Origin: Hermodice carunculata
Taxonomy: Eukaryota > Annelida > Polychaeta > Eunicida > Amphinomidae
Reading direction: 5' to 3'
NCBI GenBank assembly: GCA_964020975.1
Contig: OZ026612.1
Coordinates: forward strand, 130,497,241-130,561,240
DNA: 64,000 nucleotides
Of this stretch, positions 22,972 through 33,534 are shown piece after piece; the stretch's first letter is position 1, and the number at the start of each line of letters is the position of its first letter. Made by a program: the position numbers and the translations under genes. Below the pieces are notes generated by a model. It was given only the letters and a program-made list of their open reading frames with translations. It had not been told where the DNA came from and searched no databases.

Positions 22972-25900
22972 CGAAACCCTTGCCCCAATTTCAAATTCCG
23001 ACCACTGTGTAATCTTTTGTTCTTTCTCCCTTTCCCTTCACAAGGACAAGCCTTTCAAAAGATCAGTATGGGACTTCAAAAAAGCCAATTTCTGTGACCT
23101 CAATGCTGCCGTTTCTACGGCCCCTTGGAACATTGCTCATGATGTCTTTGATTCTATTGACGATGCCATAACATACTGGTCTAATCTCTTTCTATCTACT
23201 GCAAAGGACTGTATTCCCTATAAGGAAGTTACCATTCGCCCTAAGGACAAACCTTGGATAACTGCAGACATTAAAAAACACATTCGACGTCGTAATCGTG
23301 CATGGAAACGCTTCAAGAGAGCATCCAACCAACCCCGCCCCCATAATTACGACCTTCACCTTAAGATTGACAGGTTATACCAATTCTACAAAAAATATCG
23401 CAACAAAGTTGTAAATAAAATAAAGAAATCTGTCTCCTCTTACTTTTCTAATCTGCAGCTTCGACTTGATGAAAAAGACATAAATCCCAAACAATGGTGG
23501 AGCTTGTCCAAGTCTGTTCTGGGATGCAAAATTCACCAAGATATACCCCCGATCATTGACGATAACAAGATCGTTTCATGTATCACGGAAAAATGTGAAA
23601 TTTTTAACTCATACTTTGCCGGCCAGTGTAAAACACTTCCTGATGTTGATGCCCCACCCCTGCCTGATTTCACTTTCCGAACTGAAGCACGCTTACACAA
23701 CATTACTATCGATGAAGACAGTGTTAAGAAAGTTCTGTCTTCCCTGAGACTATCCTCTGCATCAGGCCCAGATAATATAGGGAATATCCTACTTAAGAAC
23801 ACAGCTGATTCGATCTGTAAACCACTTACAAAAATCTCTTAGTCTTTCTCTTTTTCCGGATGTTTGGAAGAGATCCAACATATGTCCTGTCTTCAAAAAG
23901 GCCAACAGACAGATTAAAAACAATTATCGTCCTATTTCATTGCTCTGTAATGTTTCAAAGGTGTTTGAACGATTGGTCTTTAATGCACTTTATGAATACT
24001 TGACACAAAATAACCTACTCACTTCCAAAAATTCTGGCTTTAAGGCCAATGACTGCACTGTCAGTCAGCTTGTGCACATCCTTCACAATATCTACAACGG
24101 TCTAGAACAGTCCAAAGAAGCCAGAATGGTGTTTCTAGATGTGTCCAAGGCATTTGATAAGGTTTGGCACCCTGGTCTCCGTTTTAAACTTCGACAACTT
24201 GGTATCTCTGATAATCTTGTAGCCTGGATTGATAGTTATCTCTCAAACCGATTCCAACGAGTAATTATTCATGGCCAATCTTCATCATGGCTACGTATCG
24301 GAGCTGGTGTGCCCCAGGGTTCCATTTTGGGCCCACTTCTCTTTCTGGTCTACATTAATGACTTAGTTGATAATATTACATGTGATGTCAGACTTTTTGC
24401 TGATGACACCAGTCTACTTTAAGTTGTTAATAACCCCATCGAAGCTTCTAATCACCTGAACGTTAATCTCTCAATTATACATAATTGGGGAAAGATGTGG
24501 TGCGTTATCTTTAATGCTCTCAAGTCTCTTTCTGTGATAATTTCAACTAAACTTGTTAAACCACACCATCCACCCGTTCGTCTAGGAGACTCTGAAATAC
24601 CTGAGGGAAACTCACACACGCATCTTGGTATTACTCTCAGTAGCAATTTATCCTGGCATGGTCAAATTACTCGCATTACCACCAAAGCTAGCCAGCAAAT
24701 TGCCCTTCTGCGTAGATTTAAATAAAAACTTTCCCGCAAAGCTCTGATCAAACTATATTTAACTATGATCCGACCAATACTTGAATATGGTTGTGTGCTC
24801 TTTGACAATTGTGGTCACGGCCTTTCTAATCTTATTTAATCCATACAGTTTGAAGCTGCTAAAATATGCACAGGTGCATTAAGACACACATCACATGCCA
24901 ATATCTTATGTGAACTTGGTTGGACAACACTCGCCAGCAGAAGGAAGTACTTTAAGTCACTTCTTCTTTACAAAATGTATCACAACTTGACACCCTCCTA
25001 TCTCATTCAACTAATTCCCCCGACTATCACCGCTCGAAACCTTCGCCATGTTAGCTCCATGCGTCCCATTAATTGCAGAACTAATCGCTTAGACAAATCC
25101 TTCCTTCCCGACACTATTAAGCTGTGGAACAATCTTCTTTCTGACATAAGAGACTCAATTTCCCTCCAAATATTTAAATCAAAACTGAAAGCAACTCTAC
25201 AAGCAGTGGACTATGTTCCTGTTCACTATACCCAAGGACACAGATTCGCCAGCATTTGTCATACCCAGCTTCGTCTTGGATTCTCGAGACTTAACTTTGA
25301 TCTCTTTAAAGTCAACATCATCCCACAACCTACATGTTCCTGTTCCTACCCCACTGAAGACTTCTAACATTTTCTGTTCTTTTGTCCAAAGTATTCAACT
25401 CCAAGAACTAAACTTCTCAACTCCGCCATCCCCATTATTGCTTCCGGCGTCCACCCGAATCTGATTTTACACACAGCAAGTGACAGGCTAGCTCATATCC
25501 TTCTCTTTGGTAGCGATGAATTGTCCATTCCCCTCAACATACAAATTTGTGATGCTTTCCACAGATACATCGTAGACACAAGACGCTTCATATTTTAGCT
25601 CTGTTATGCACAAGCAGTCATGTCAATTGAGTTAGTGACTGACTTACACAAATTTACTTCTCATGTGTCCTTTGATTTTTTTTATTATTATGTATATATT
25701 TTTTTTTATTTATTTTTTTTTTTTTAACCGATTGTCTGTGTTATTGTGAACAGTGTATACATATATGTGTGAGCATTCTACCCGTAGTGAACTATCTTTC
25801 TTTGTTTTGCATATTGATGACGTCTTTATTTTGATTCCTGTATGCGGGGTACAAATCTGAAACATGTGTACCGCTTCTTTGTTAATTGGGTAACTCTGTT

Positions 25901-26033
25901 CATGTTTTGTCCTGTGTGTTTTGTAATATACTATTTGTGTGTCACTCCATGTTCTGGAGAACCCCCCGATTAGTGACATCTCGATGTACTATAGGGCGAT
26001 CCAGTTGAAATAAATATGTCTAAACTAAACTAA
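22972..26033 (+). mobile_element. LINE A (CR1/L2/Jockey-type non-LTR retrotransposon), 5'-truncated
   Basis: The element begins in the linker after the endonuclease (SNSDH-like, about 22,985) and runs through the ORF2 reverse transcriptase to its 3' end. Readable parts are the N-terminal RT region (about 23,060-23,840), RT motifs MVFLDVSKAFDKVWH (about 24,126), GVPQGSILGPLLFLVYIND (about 24,307) and LFADDTSLL (about 24,393), the thumb region, and a C-terminal domain with HTQLRLGFSRLNFDLF and a CxC...EDF...HFLFFCPKY zinc-binding remnant (about 25,258-25,395). Breaks include a frameshift near 23,840 and in-frame stops near 24,421, 24,723 and 24,837, so it is dead. The 3' end reads CGATCCAGTTGAAATAAATA and then AAACTAAACTAAA, a short repeat tail. 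The FADD box and LGPLLF motif place it in the CR1/L2/Jockey group, but I cannot fix the clade. Confidence 0.9.
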
Positions 26034-27389
26034 AGTGCTCCCGACTCCCGACGCCGCACCCACGACAACAGAGTAATACGCCACTCTAGATACATTTCAC
26101 TGAGATGACTACATACTAAATTTAGGTCTGTCATTGTTCACTATGACAGTTACACATGTACATCGTCTGACACTCAATTCCACCTTGAGCAAAGAAAGTA
26201 AGGCAAAAATCTAACTTTTCGTGACTGCTACTCATATGCATCTTCACCTAGCTACTTTACACAACAATCGCATGTGATGAAACACAAATGTCCCTGAAAT
26301 AAATGACATGGAAATTTGTTACCGAATGTTCCAATCCGCTTAGCGGTGCTGCTATCCTGCTTGCGACGTCACACAGTCAGAGACTGTCACGTGCCAATTC
26401 ACGGTCCCTATAATGAGTCGATTGACCATATACACGCCATGCCCCGAAAATCATAAAGACGTCGATGTCTATGAATTGCCGATGAATGTATCCTCAATGA
26501 CGGAAAAATCACATTGATATATAGGTCAATATTGACCTCTTTTTAAAATAAAATTATTACTTGTTACCACTCTGTGTGCACGCAAATAAATGACAAGAGC
26601 TCTTTCTACAGATAACACATGTGAAGATTTGTAATCGATGATCAGCTAACATATTATTTGCCAAGAAGTAGTAATGTTACACTCGTGCCAGAGCGCTGTG
26701 AACCGCGCGGCTCCGATTGGTTCCGAAGTCGACACCACCACCTTGTTATGACAAGGCCCTCTTTTACGGGCTTTTTCACATTGAAAACTACGATTGAATC
26801 ATGGGAAAAGTATTGGTGCCTTAGGATGAGGAACCAAGGTTGGCGTATCAGCCCATGTACGCTCCTTCCAGCTGATTTTTATTGTTCCATAAAGTAGTGA
26901 CTAAATATTGCCTCTGCAACCAGGGTTGCTTTTCCGTTACGATACGCCCATCTAACTGCATTTCAATTTGTTTTAATATTTTCTTTAATTTCATGAGAAA
27001 GAGGATCTGGACGTGTATACTTAATCCGTCATTAAAGTTCAATGATTTTCTGTGCCAGTGTGGCGTTTCACAATCAGTCCTTGATTTGTGACTTCCATTT
27101 CTATTGTTTCAGGTAGAAGTTTGTGTAAATGACAGTCTGAGCATGGGCCTACTTGCAGATTGTAGGTCCATGGCCTGAGCCAGTGGTGACGTTTAGATTG
27201 GACTTTGTTCTTCAACTTGCATAGATTTACATACCATACATGTTTTCGTTTTATTGCACTTGTGTACGCTACCCTGCACGGTCATGGCGGTTCAAGCAGT
27301 ATCAAAAGGCTGCCCAAGAATTGTAAGAAAGACGCCAGTGCGCGGAACAGACTGTTTTGTGTCTGTCCTCCAGTGGGAGTTTTTTGTAA
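26034..27389. other. No gene recognised
   Basis: The interval between LINE A and the first GGTCA repeat has slightly higher GC around 26,310-26,470 and 26,680-26,760, with a GCGACGTCAC word near 26,363 that resembles a CRE and a GATTGG (CCAAT-box) word near 26,714. Isolated words like these occur by chance, so I do not call a promoter. The longest open frame (79 codons at 26,658) has no recognised motif. Confidence 0.4.
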
Positions 27390-28437
27390 TGTTTGTGTGC
27401 CACCACAGGCATATCGTTTTTGTAGGAATTCTTTATTTCGTTCTTTCTTTCTTTCTTTATGTCTGTGTGCCAACACAGACATATTGTTTTTCTAGGAATT
27501 TTTTCTTTCTTTCTTGCCTTGCAGGCAAATTTGTCCGACATTTCATTTGAAAACTATTGCATGTAGAAACTCCAAACGTGGCTCAATTATACTTCTATGG
27601 ATAACGTCTGGCCTGTTTATAAAGAGAGGTCGTGCTTTCCAAAATTATGCAAATGAGGGCTAATCAAAGTTTTAAATTTTCAATATCTTATACACTATAG
27701 TAGATGTGGTTCCGAGTGTATAGGAGTTCGATGATAGCAAGATAAAGGTCATCTCAAATGTGAAGGTCAGGTCAAGGTCAAAGGTCAATTGTCAGCCAAA
27801 ATGTCATTTTTGAGGTCAAGGTTAACTTCAGGTAAAGGTCATCTCAAGGTGAAAGTTCATTTTAAGGTCAAAGGCCACTTTCGATGGTGGTTTTCTTTTA
27901 GCCATAACTCACTCAATTTTTATCCAATTTTGAACATGTTGGGCTCAAATTGTAGCTATGGTAACCCTACACATTTTTGTAAATTACGTATGACCTCTAA
28001 ATTTCAAAGGTCAAGGTCATTTGGACCTTTGAAAGTTTTGTCCAGCCATAACTCGGCCAATTTCCATCAAATTCTAATCATGTTGGACTCAAATTGTAGG
28101 TATTGCAACACTGCACATTTTTACAAGAGCATGTAACCTCAAAAGGGCAAAGGTCAAGGTCATTTGGCCCTTTGAAAGTTTCATCTTTCCATAACTTGGT
28201 CAACTGTCATCCGGTTGGTTCATGTTGGGCTTAAATTGTGGATATTGTAACACTGTGCAATTTACAGATGACCTGCAGAGGTCAATGGTCAAGGTCATTT
28301 GGACTTTGAAATTTGCATCCCGCCATACGCTTAATGGCATGTGAAGTACCAAAGAATAAAAGTTGTAGCATTTAATATTTCCAACTTTTAAAGGCACACA
28401 GACAGATTTGCTTTGAAGCAAATCTTCTTTTCTAGTT
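27390..28437 (-). repeat. GGTCA repeat family, copy 1
   Basis: This is the reverse-orientation copy of a ~1-kb dispersed repeat. On the minus strand it starts near 28,437 with CTAGAAAAGAAGATTTGC and a hairpin (GATTTGCTTTGAAGCAAATC as seen on the plus strand). It then runs through internal repeats of about 140 bp and ends with GAAA/TTTC microsatellite and TGTGTGCCAACACAGACATA-type words at 27,388-27,485. The internal units contain AAAGGTCAAGGTCATTTGG at about 28,007, 28,146 and 28,290, and a dense GGTCA stack at 27,765-27,787. No open frame is conserved with the other copies. LINE B follows directly. Confidence 0.85.
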
Positions 28438-31400
28438 TCAGTTACTTTTGCATCTTTGTCTCTCTTGTTTTATGTGTATTTTGTTGTTACATGTCATGTT
28501 ACCATGTTACCCTCAACGACATTCATAAAACGCCTGACTTTTGCCAGTCAATGCAAAGCCTACATGCTAATGACACATTGGAAACAACTATTTGGTGTTG
28601 TGTGCTTCTTTACACCATCTGTTGAATTTGCTGGTATTCTGCATACTATCACATTGATAAGTACCTGCATCTTTGTCGTGTTTACGTTTCCTTGGTTTAT
28701 TAACAATGGGCTTTAGTATTGATCAATACCGAATGGCCATTGGTCTCTTCTCAAATGATTATATACCCCTTTTCTGGTCCACTTCCATCCAGGACCACGT
28801 GTCGAAAACCAAATAATATCCTCCTACTCCTCATTGGCTTTTCTACACTTACACACACTTCTCTGCATTTTTTCTGTGTAAATCACATTATATTGTTCCT
28901 GTACATGTTCTTCCAGTCTTCAATCGACGTTCACCTGAACCCCAGTCCCAGACCTAACTCAAACAACCACCTGAAGTTCTTTCATTCTAACGTTCACAGC
29001 ATACGAAGTACCAGTAAACTTGACGAAATTCATCTCTTCGCCCAGTCAAAAACATTATTGCTTTATCTGAAACCTGGCTGGATGAACATTACCCCGATCA
29101 GCTCCTCCTCCTCAAGGACTTCCAGCCTCCGCATCGTTCGTATCACTCAACGGGAAGAGGCGGTTGGGTCCTGACGTTTATTCACTCTTCTCTACCGTGC
29201 ATAAGACGACCGGATCTTGAAAGCATAGGTTGCAAATGCGTCTGGGTTGAAATTTCGACCCAGCATTGGAAAGTATTATTTGGTAATACAATCGTCCACC
29301 TGGCCAGTCTACAGAAATCTGTGACATTTCTCAGGTCTTTGCCATCTTCTGCTTCCTCTGCCATTGAATGCAACCCGCACCTTTTAATTGTAACTGGCGA
29401 TTTCATCGACAGGTACGCCGATTGGAACACCCAACATGAGGACAGCGATTTAGGTTTATCTCTGGTCAACCTTGTGAATCGGTACAATCTCTTTCAACTT
29501 ATAGATGAACTCACAAGGATAAGTGAATACTCGAATAATTTATTAGACCTTATCATTACTGATTCTCCAGGTCAAAGGTCAATTTTAAGCCAAAATTGTT
29601 TTGGACTCTGGAACCCTTGCTCCAATCTCAAATTCTGACCACTATGTAATCTTTTGCTCTTTCTTCCTTTCCCTTCATGAGGACAAGTCCTTCAAAAGAT
29701 CAGTTAGGGACTTCAATAAAGCTAATTTTTGTGACCTCAATGCTGCCCTTTCTACAGCCCTTTGGAACATTGCTCATGATGTCTTTGATTCTATTGATGA
29801 TGCCGTATCCTACTGGTCTAATCGTTTTCGATCTACTGCAAAGGACTTTATTCCCTTTAAGGAAGTTACCATTCGCCCTAAGGACAAACCTCAGATACCT
29901 GCAGGCGTTAAAAAACATATAAGACGTCAAAATTGTGCATTGAAACGCTTCAAGAGAGCATCCAACAAACCCCGCCCCCATAATTACGACCTTCACTTCA
30001 AGATTGACAGATTATACCAATTTTACAAAAAATATCGCTACAAGGTTGTGATCATAATAAGGAAATCTGTCTCTTCTTACTTTCATACTCTCCAGCTTCG
30101 ACTTGAAGGAAATTAATCCTAAACAATGGTGGAGCTTCTCCAAGTCTGTTCTGGGATGCAAAATTCAGAAGAAATACCCCCAATCATTGACAATAACAAA
30201 ACCGTATCACGCATCACGGAAAAATGTGAAATTTTTAACTCATACTTTGCCGGCCAGTGCAAAACACACCCTGATGCTGATGCCCCATCCCTGCCCGATT
30301 TCACTTTCCGAACTGAGGCACGTTTACGGAATATTACCATTAATGAAGACAGTGTCAAGAAAGTAGTATCTTTCCTGAAGCTATCCTCTGCATCAGGCCC
30401 AGATAATATCGGGAACATCCTACTTAAGAACACAGCAGATTCGATCCGTAAACCACTTACATAAATCTACCAACTTTCTCTTAGTCTTTCTCTCTTTCAC
30501 GCTGCTTGGAAGAGATCCAACATATGTCCTGTCTTCAAAAAGGCCAACAGACAGATTATAATTATCAGATCAAGATAAAAATAATTATTGTCCTATTTCT
30601 TTGCTCTGTAATGCTTCAAAGGTGTTTGAAAAACTGGTCTTTAATGCACTTTATGAATACTTGGCACTAAATAACCTACTCACTTCCAAAAATTCTGGCG
30701 TTGAGGCCAATGACTCTACTATCAATCATCTTGTGTACATCCTTCACAATATCTACAACCGCCTAGAACACTCCAAAGAAGTCAGAATGGTGTTTCTAGA
30801 TGTGTCCAAGGCGTTTGATAAGGTTTGGCATCCCGGTTTTCTCTTTAAACTTCAACAACTCGGCATCTCTGATAATCTTGTAGCGTGGATTGATAGTTAT
30901 CTCTCAAACCGATTCCAACGAGTGATTATTCATGGCCAATCTTCATCATGGCTACCTATTGAAGCTGGTGTGCCCCAGGGTTCCATTTTGGGCCGACTTC
31001 CCTTTCTGGTCTATAGTAATAAACCTAGTTGACAATATTACATGTGATGTCAGACTTTTTGCTGATGACACCAGTGTACTTGAAGTTGTTAATAACCCCA
31101 TAGAAACTTCTAATCACTTGAACATTAATCTCTCCATTATACATAACAGGAGAAAGTTGTGGCTCATAATCTTGAATGCTTTAAAGTCTCTTTCTGTCAT
31201 ATTTTCAACCAAACTTGTTAAACCACACCATCCACCCGTTCGTCTTGGAGACTCTGAAATACCTGCGGCAGAGTCACATACTCATCTTGGTATTACTCTC
31301 AGTAGCAATTTATCCTGGCATGGTCACATTACTCGTATTACCACCAAAGCGAGCCAGCAAATTGCCCTTCTACGTAGATTCAAATGTAAACTTTCCCGCA

Positions 31401-32135
31401 AAGCTCTAATTAAACTTTATTTAACTATGGTTCGACCAATTCTCGAATATGATTGTGTGTTCTTTGCCAACTATGGCCAGAGACTTTCTGATCTTATTGA
31501 ATCCATACAGTTTGAAGCTGCCAAAATATGCACAGGTGCATTAAGGCACACATCACATGCCAATCTCTTATGTGAACTTGGTTGGACAACACTCGCCAGC
31601 AGACCCGAATCTGATTATACACACAGCGAGTGACAGACTAGCTCAGTCTCTTCTCTTTGGTAGGGACGAATTGTCCACTCCCTTCAAAGAACAAATTTGT
31701 GATGCTTTCCACAGATACATCATAGATACGAAAAGCTTCATATCTTAGTTCTGTTATGCATAAGCAGTAATTTTCAATTGAGTTAGTCGCTGATTTACAT
31801 AATTTTTACTTCCTAAGTGTCCTTTATGATATTTCTTACCGCTAGTCTGTATTATTGTGAACAGGGACGTATATGTGTATATTCTACCTGCTGTGAACTA
31901 TTTTGCTTTGTTTTGCATTTTGGTGACTACTTCTACTGTGATTTTTGTATGCAGGATATAAATCTGAAGCATGTCTACAGCTTCTCTGTTACATGGGTAA
32001 CTTTGTTCTTGTTTTGTCCTGTTTGTTTTGTAATATACATTTTGTGTCTCACTCAATGTTCTAGAGAACCCCTCGATTAGTGACATCTCGATGTACTATA
32101 GGGCGATCCAGTTGAAATAAATATGTTTAAACCAA
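28438..32135 (+). mobile_element. LINE B (same family as LINE A), longer 5' end, internal deletion
   Basis: LINE B matches LINE A at about 90 percent by eye from about 29,610 to its end, and extends further 5'. Its N-terminal part encodes a hydrophobic leader ending in IDVHLNPSP (about 28,922-28,950). An AP-type endonuclease follows, with LSETWLDEHYP readable after a frameshift (about 29,055), VTGDFIDRYADWN (about 29,390) and LLDLIITDSP (about 29,545). Then come the RT motifs MVFLDVSKAFDKVWH (about 30,787), GVPQGSIL (about 30,967) and LFADDTSVL (about 31,055). About 512 bp present in LINE A (24,942-25,453), covering the thumb and C-terminal domain, is missing at 31,603/31,604. The 3' end has the same CGATCCAGTTGAAATAAATA as LINE A. 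Several frameshifts and stops make it inactive. The exact 5' boundary is uncertain; 28,438 is simply the end of the neighbouring repeat. Confidence 0.85.
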
Positions 32136-32322
32136 AAATACTTTGGTGATGTTTTTCATTACAGTGTCGTCCCGTATTTAAGAGGTATAGACAATTTTCT
32201 GGTCCGAAGTCATTTGCAACCTTATTTCCGGTACTTACCAGAAGTTCGCCATGTCTGTGAATTACCGCTTGTATGCATGTTGCTTGCGGTGAAACCAGTA
32301 GCAACGCTTTACTTTTTGTGCC

Positions 32323-32381
32323 CCCAGAAGGGGGCATATAGATTTGCCCTTGTCCGTCCATCCGTGAATATGGGTCATGTT
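32323..32381. repeat. Hairpin-headed repeat fragment joined to the ~490-bp family
   Basis: TGCCCCCAGAAGGGGGCA (about 32,320-32,337) is a near-perfect hairpin. It is followed by TATAGATTTGCCCTTGTCCGTCC, a head sequence of the kind seen on dispersed invertebrate repeats. Within 30 bases it switches into GAATATGGGTCATGTTTTTC, the end of the ~490-bp repeat unit. The join appears to be an insertion or recombination boundary. Confidence 0.6.
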
Positions 32382-32477
32382 TTTCCACTTAAGTGTATCA
32401 TAGTAGAGACGTCCATCTTTGGAACTTCAATTGTTTAGTGAGGGACTTCTAGAAGTCTACTCCTTGCATTTGATACT

Positions 32478-32925
32478 CTATAATAATGATTCAATTATAT
32501 TAATTAGATAATATTCCAGGTTCATAGATATCACAAAAACGATATAGGCCTAGTTTCTACTTTTGCTATAAACTCAGCTGACGAACCAGTCAGAAGAACC
32601 AAAATGTGATAGGCCTACCAATTCTCCTTTACCTTTTGCAGAAGTAATAAAATTTGGAATTTTAGTGATTGGGCCTGTACATATTGGATAGCCTGTATTT
32701 AATGAAGAATATTTCAAAGGTTGAGCGGACCAGTTTTAAACAACCAGTTGCCTTTTGTGGGTGACTGCCTGTCTCAAGTCAGGGGTGAAATTTGTTTCTT
32801 CACATTGGTATTGGAAGATGAATGTTGATGCTTAGGTTACTCTGCAATCTCTTTGCTGTCATTGTTGGGTTTGATATTTATGAATATGGGTCATGTTTTT
32901 CTACATAAGTGTATAATAGTAGAGG
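32478..32925 (+). repeat. ~490-bp dispersed repeat, distant copy
   Basis: This is a full-length-looking forward unit of the family that fills 2.76-7.9 kb. It includes ATCACAAAAACGATATAGGC, GTGATAGGCCTACCA, TTGAGCGGACCAGTTTTAAA and TTGCTGTCATTGTTGGGTTT. The closing words GAATATGGGTCATGTTTTTC and AAGTGTATMATAGTAGAG occur both at 32,366-32,408 and at 32,882-32,925. The unit is therefore flanked by its own end repeated 516 bp apart, which again points to a tandem or circular origin. Confidence 0.75.
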
Positions 32926-32934
32926 CGTACTACA

Positions 32935-33260
32935 TTAAAATTGTCACACTTGTGTCACGCATAGTTTGTCCCTTGGGTTAATTATACAGTCTGATTAATC
33001 ATTCATTACCTTAGGGAAAATGTTGATTCGACACTAGACTTGTCACATTTGTGTCGCATGTCTCTCAAACGGGTATTTTAGCTTCAACCATGCAACATTG
33101 TAAAAACATATATCAACATATGAAAGTGTGCACCTTGGGTTTTATTTCTGTCTTGGATTCATTATCTCGTGTTAATGAATCATTAATTAACTTACAGAAA
33201 ATGTTTATCCGACGTTAGACTCGCCACATTTGTCTCACATGTATCTCAAAACGTATTTGA
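32935..33260. repeat. Diverged tandem duplication, unit 160-180 bp
   Basis: Two units carry CCTTGGGTT (32,971 and 33,133), then GAAAATGTT (33,016 and 33,197) and CGACACTAGACTTGTCACAT versus CGACGTTAGACTCGCCACAT. A further partial unit (TTGTCACACTTGTGTCACGC) sits at the left end. Similarity is clear but only about 70-75 percent. No coding sequence is evident. Confidence 0.65.
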
Positions 33261-33534
33261 GGTCTTACACCAGTTACATGCCATATTATTTCCAATGCTG
33301 ATGGAGGCAATGACAGGTGGGGGCTTTGGACACCTTTTATTTTATTTATTTATTTTTTTTTTTTTGTAAAAGGTGTCAATACTCCATTCCAGTGTTCGAA
33401 ATGAATGTTTTAGTGTCTCGAGCGCCTAAGAGATAAGTGTCAGTTGCGACCTGGTAGACCTCAAGAAGCCACCTGGTCACTTGTGACGGCAGGCATAAAT
33501 TAAGGTAAAACACAACATGTGCAACAAATGTAAC

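Noticed and set aside
26310-26760. Promoter or CpG-island-like region
   Set aside because: A single CRE-like word and a CCAAT-like word in slightly GC-richer DNA are weak evidence, and no gene follows.
27205-27550. Overlapping 96-98-codon frames on the plus strand
   Set aside because: They run through the TTTC microsatellite and the tail words of GGTCA copy 1 and have no recognised domain.
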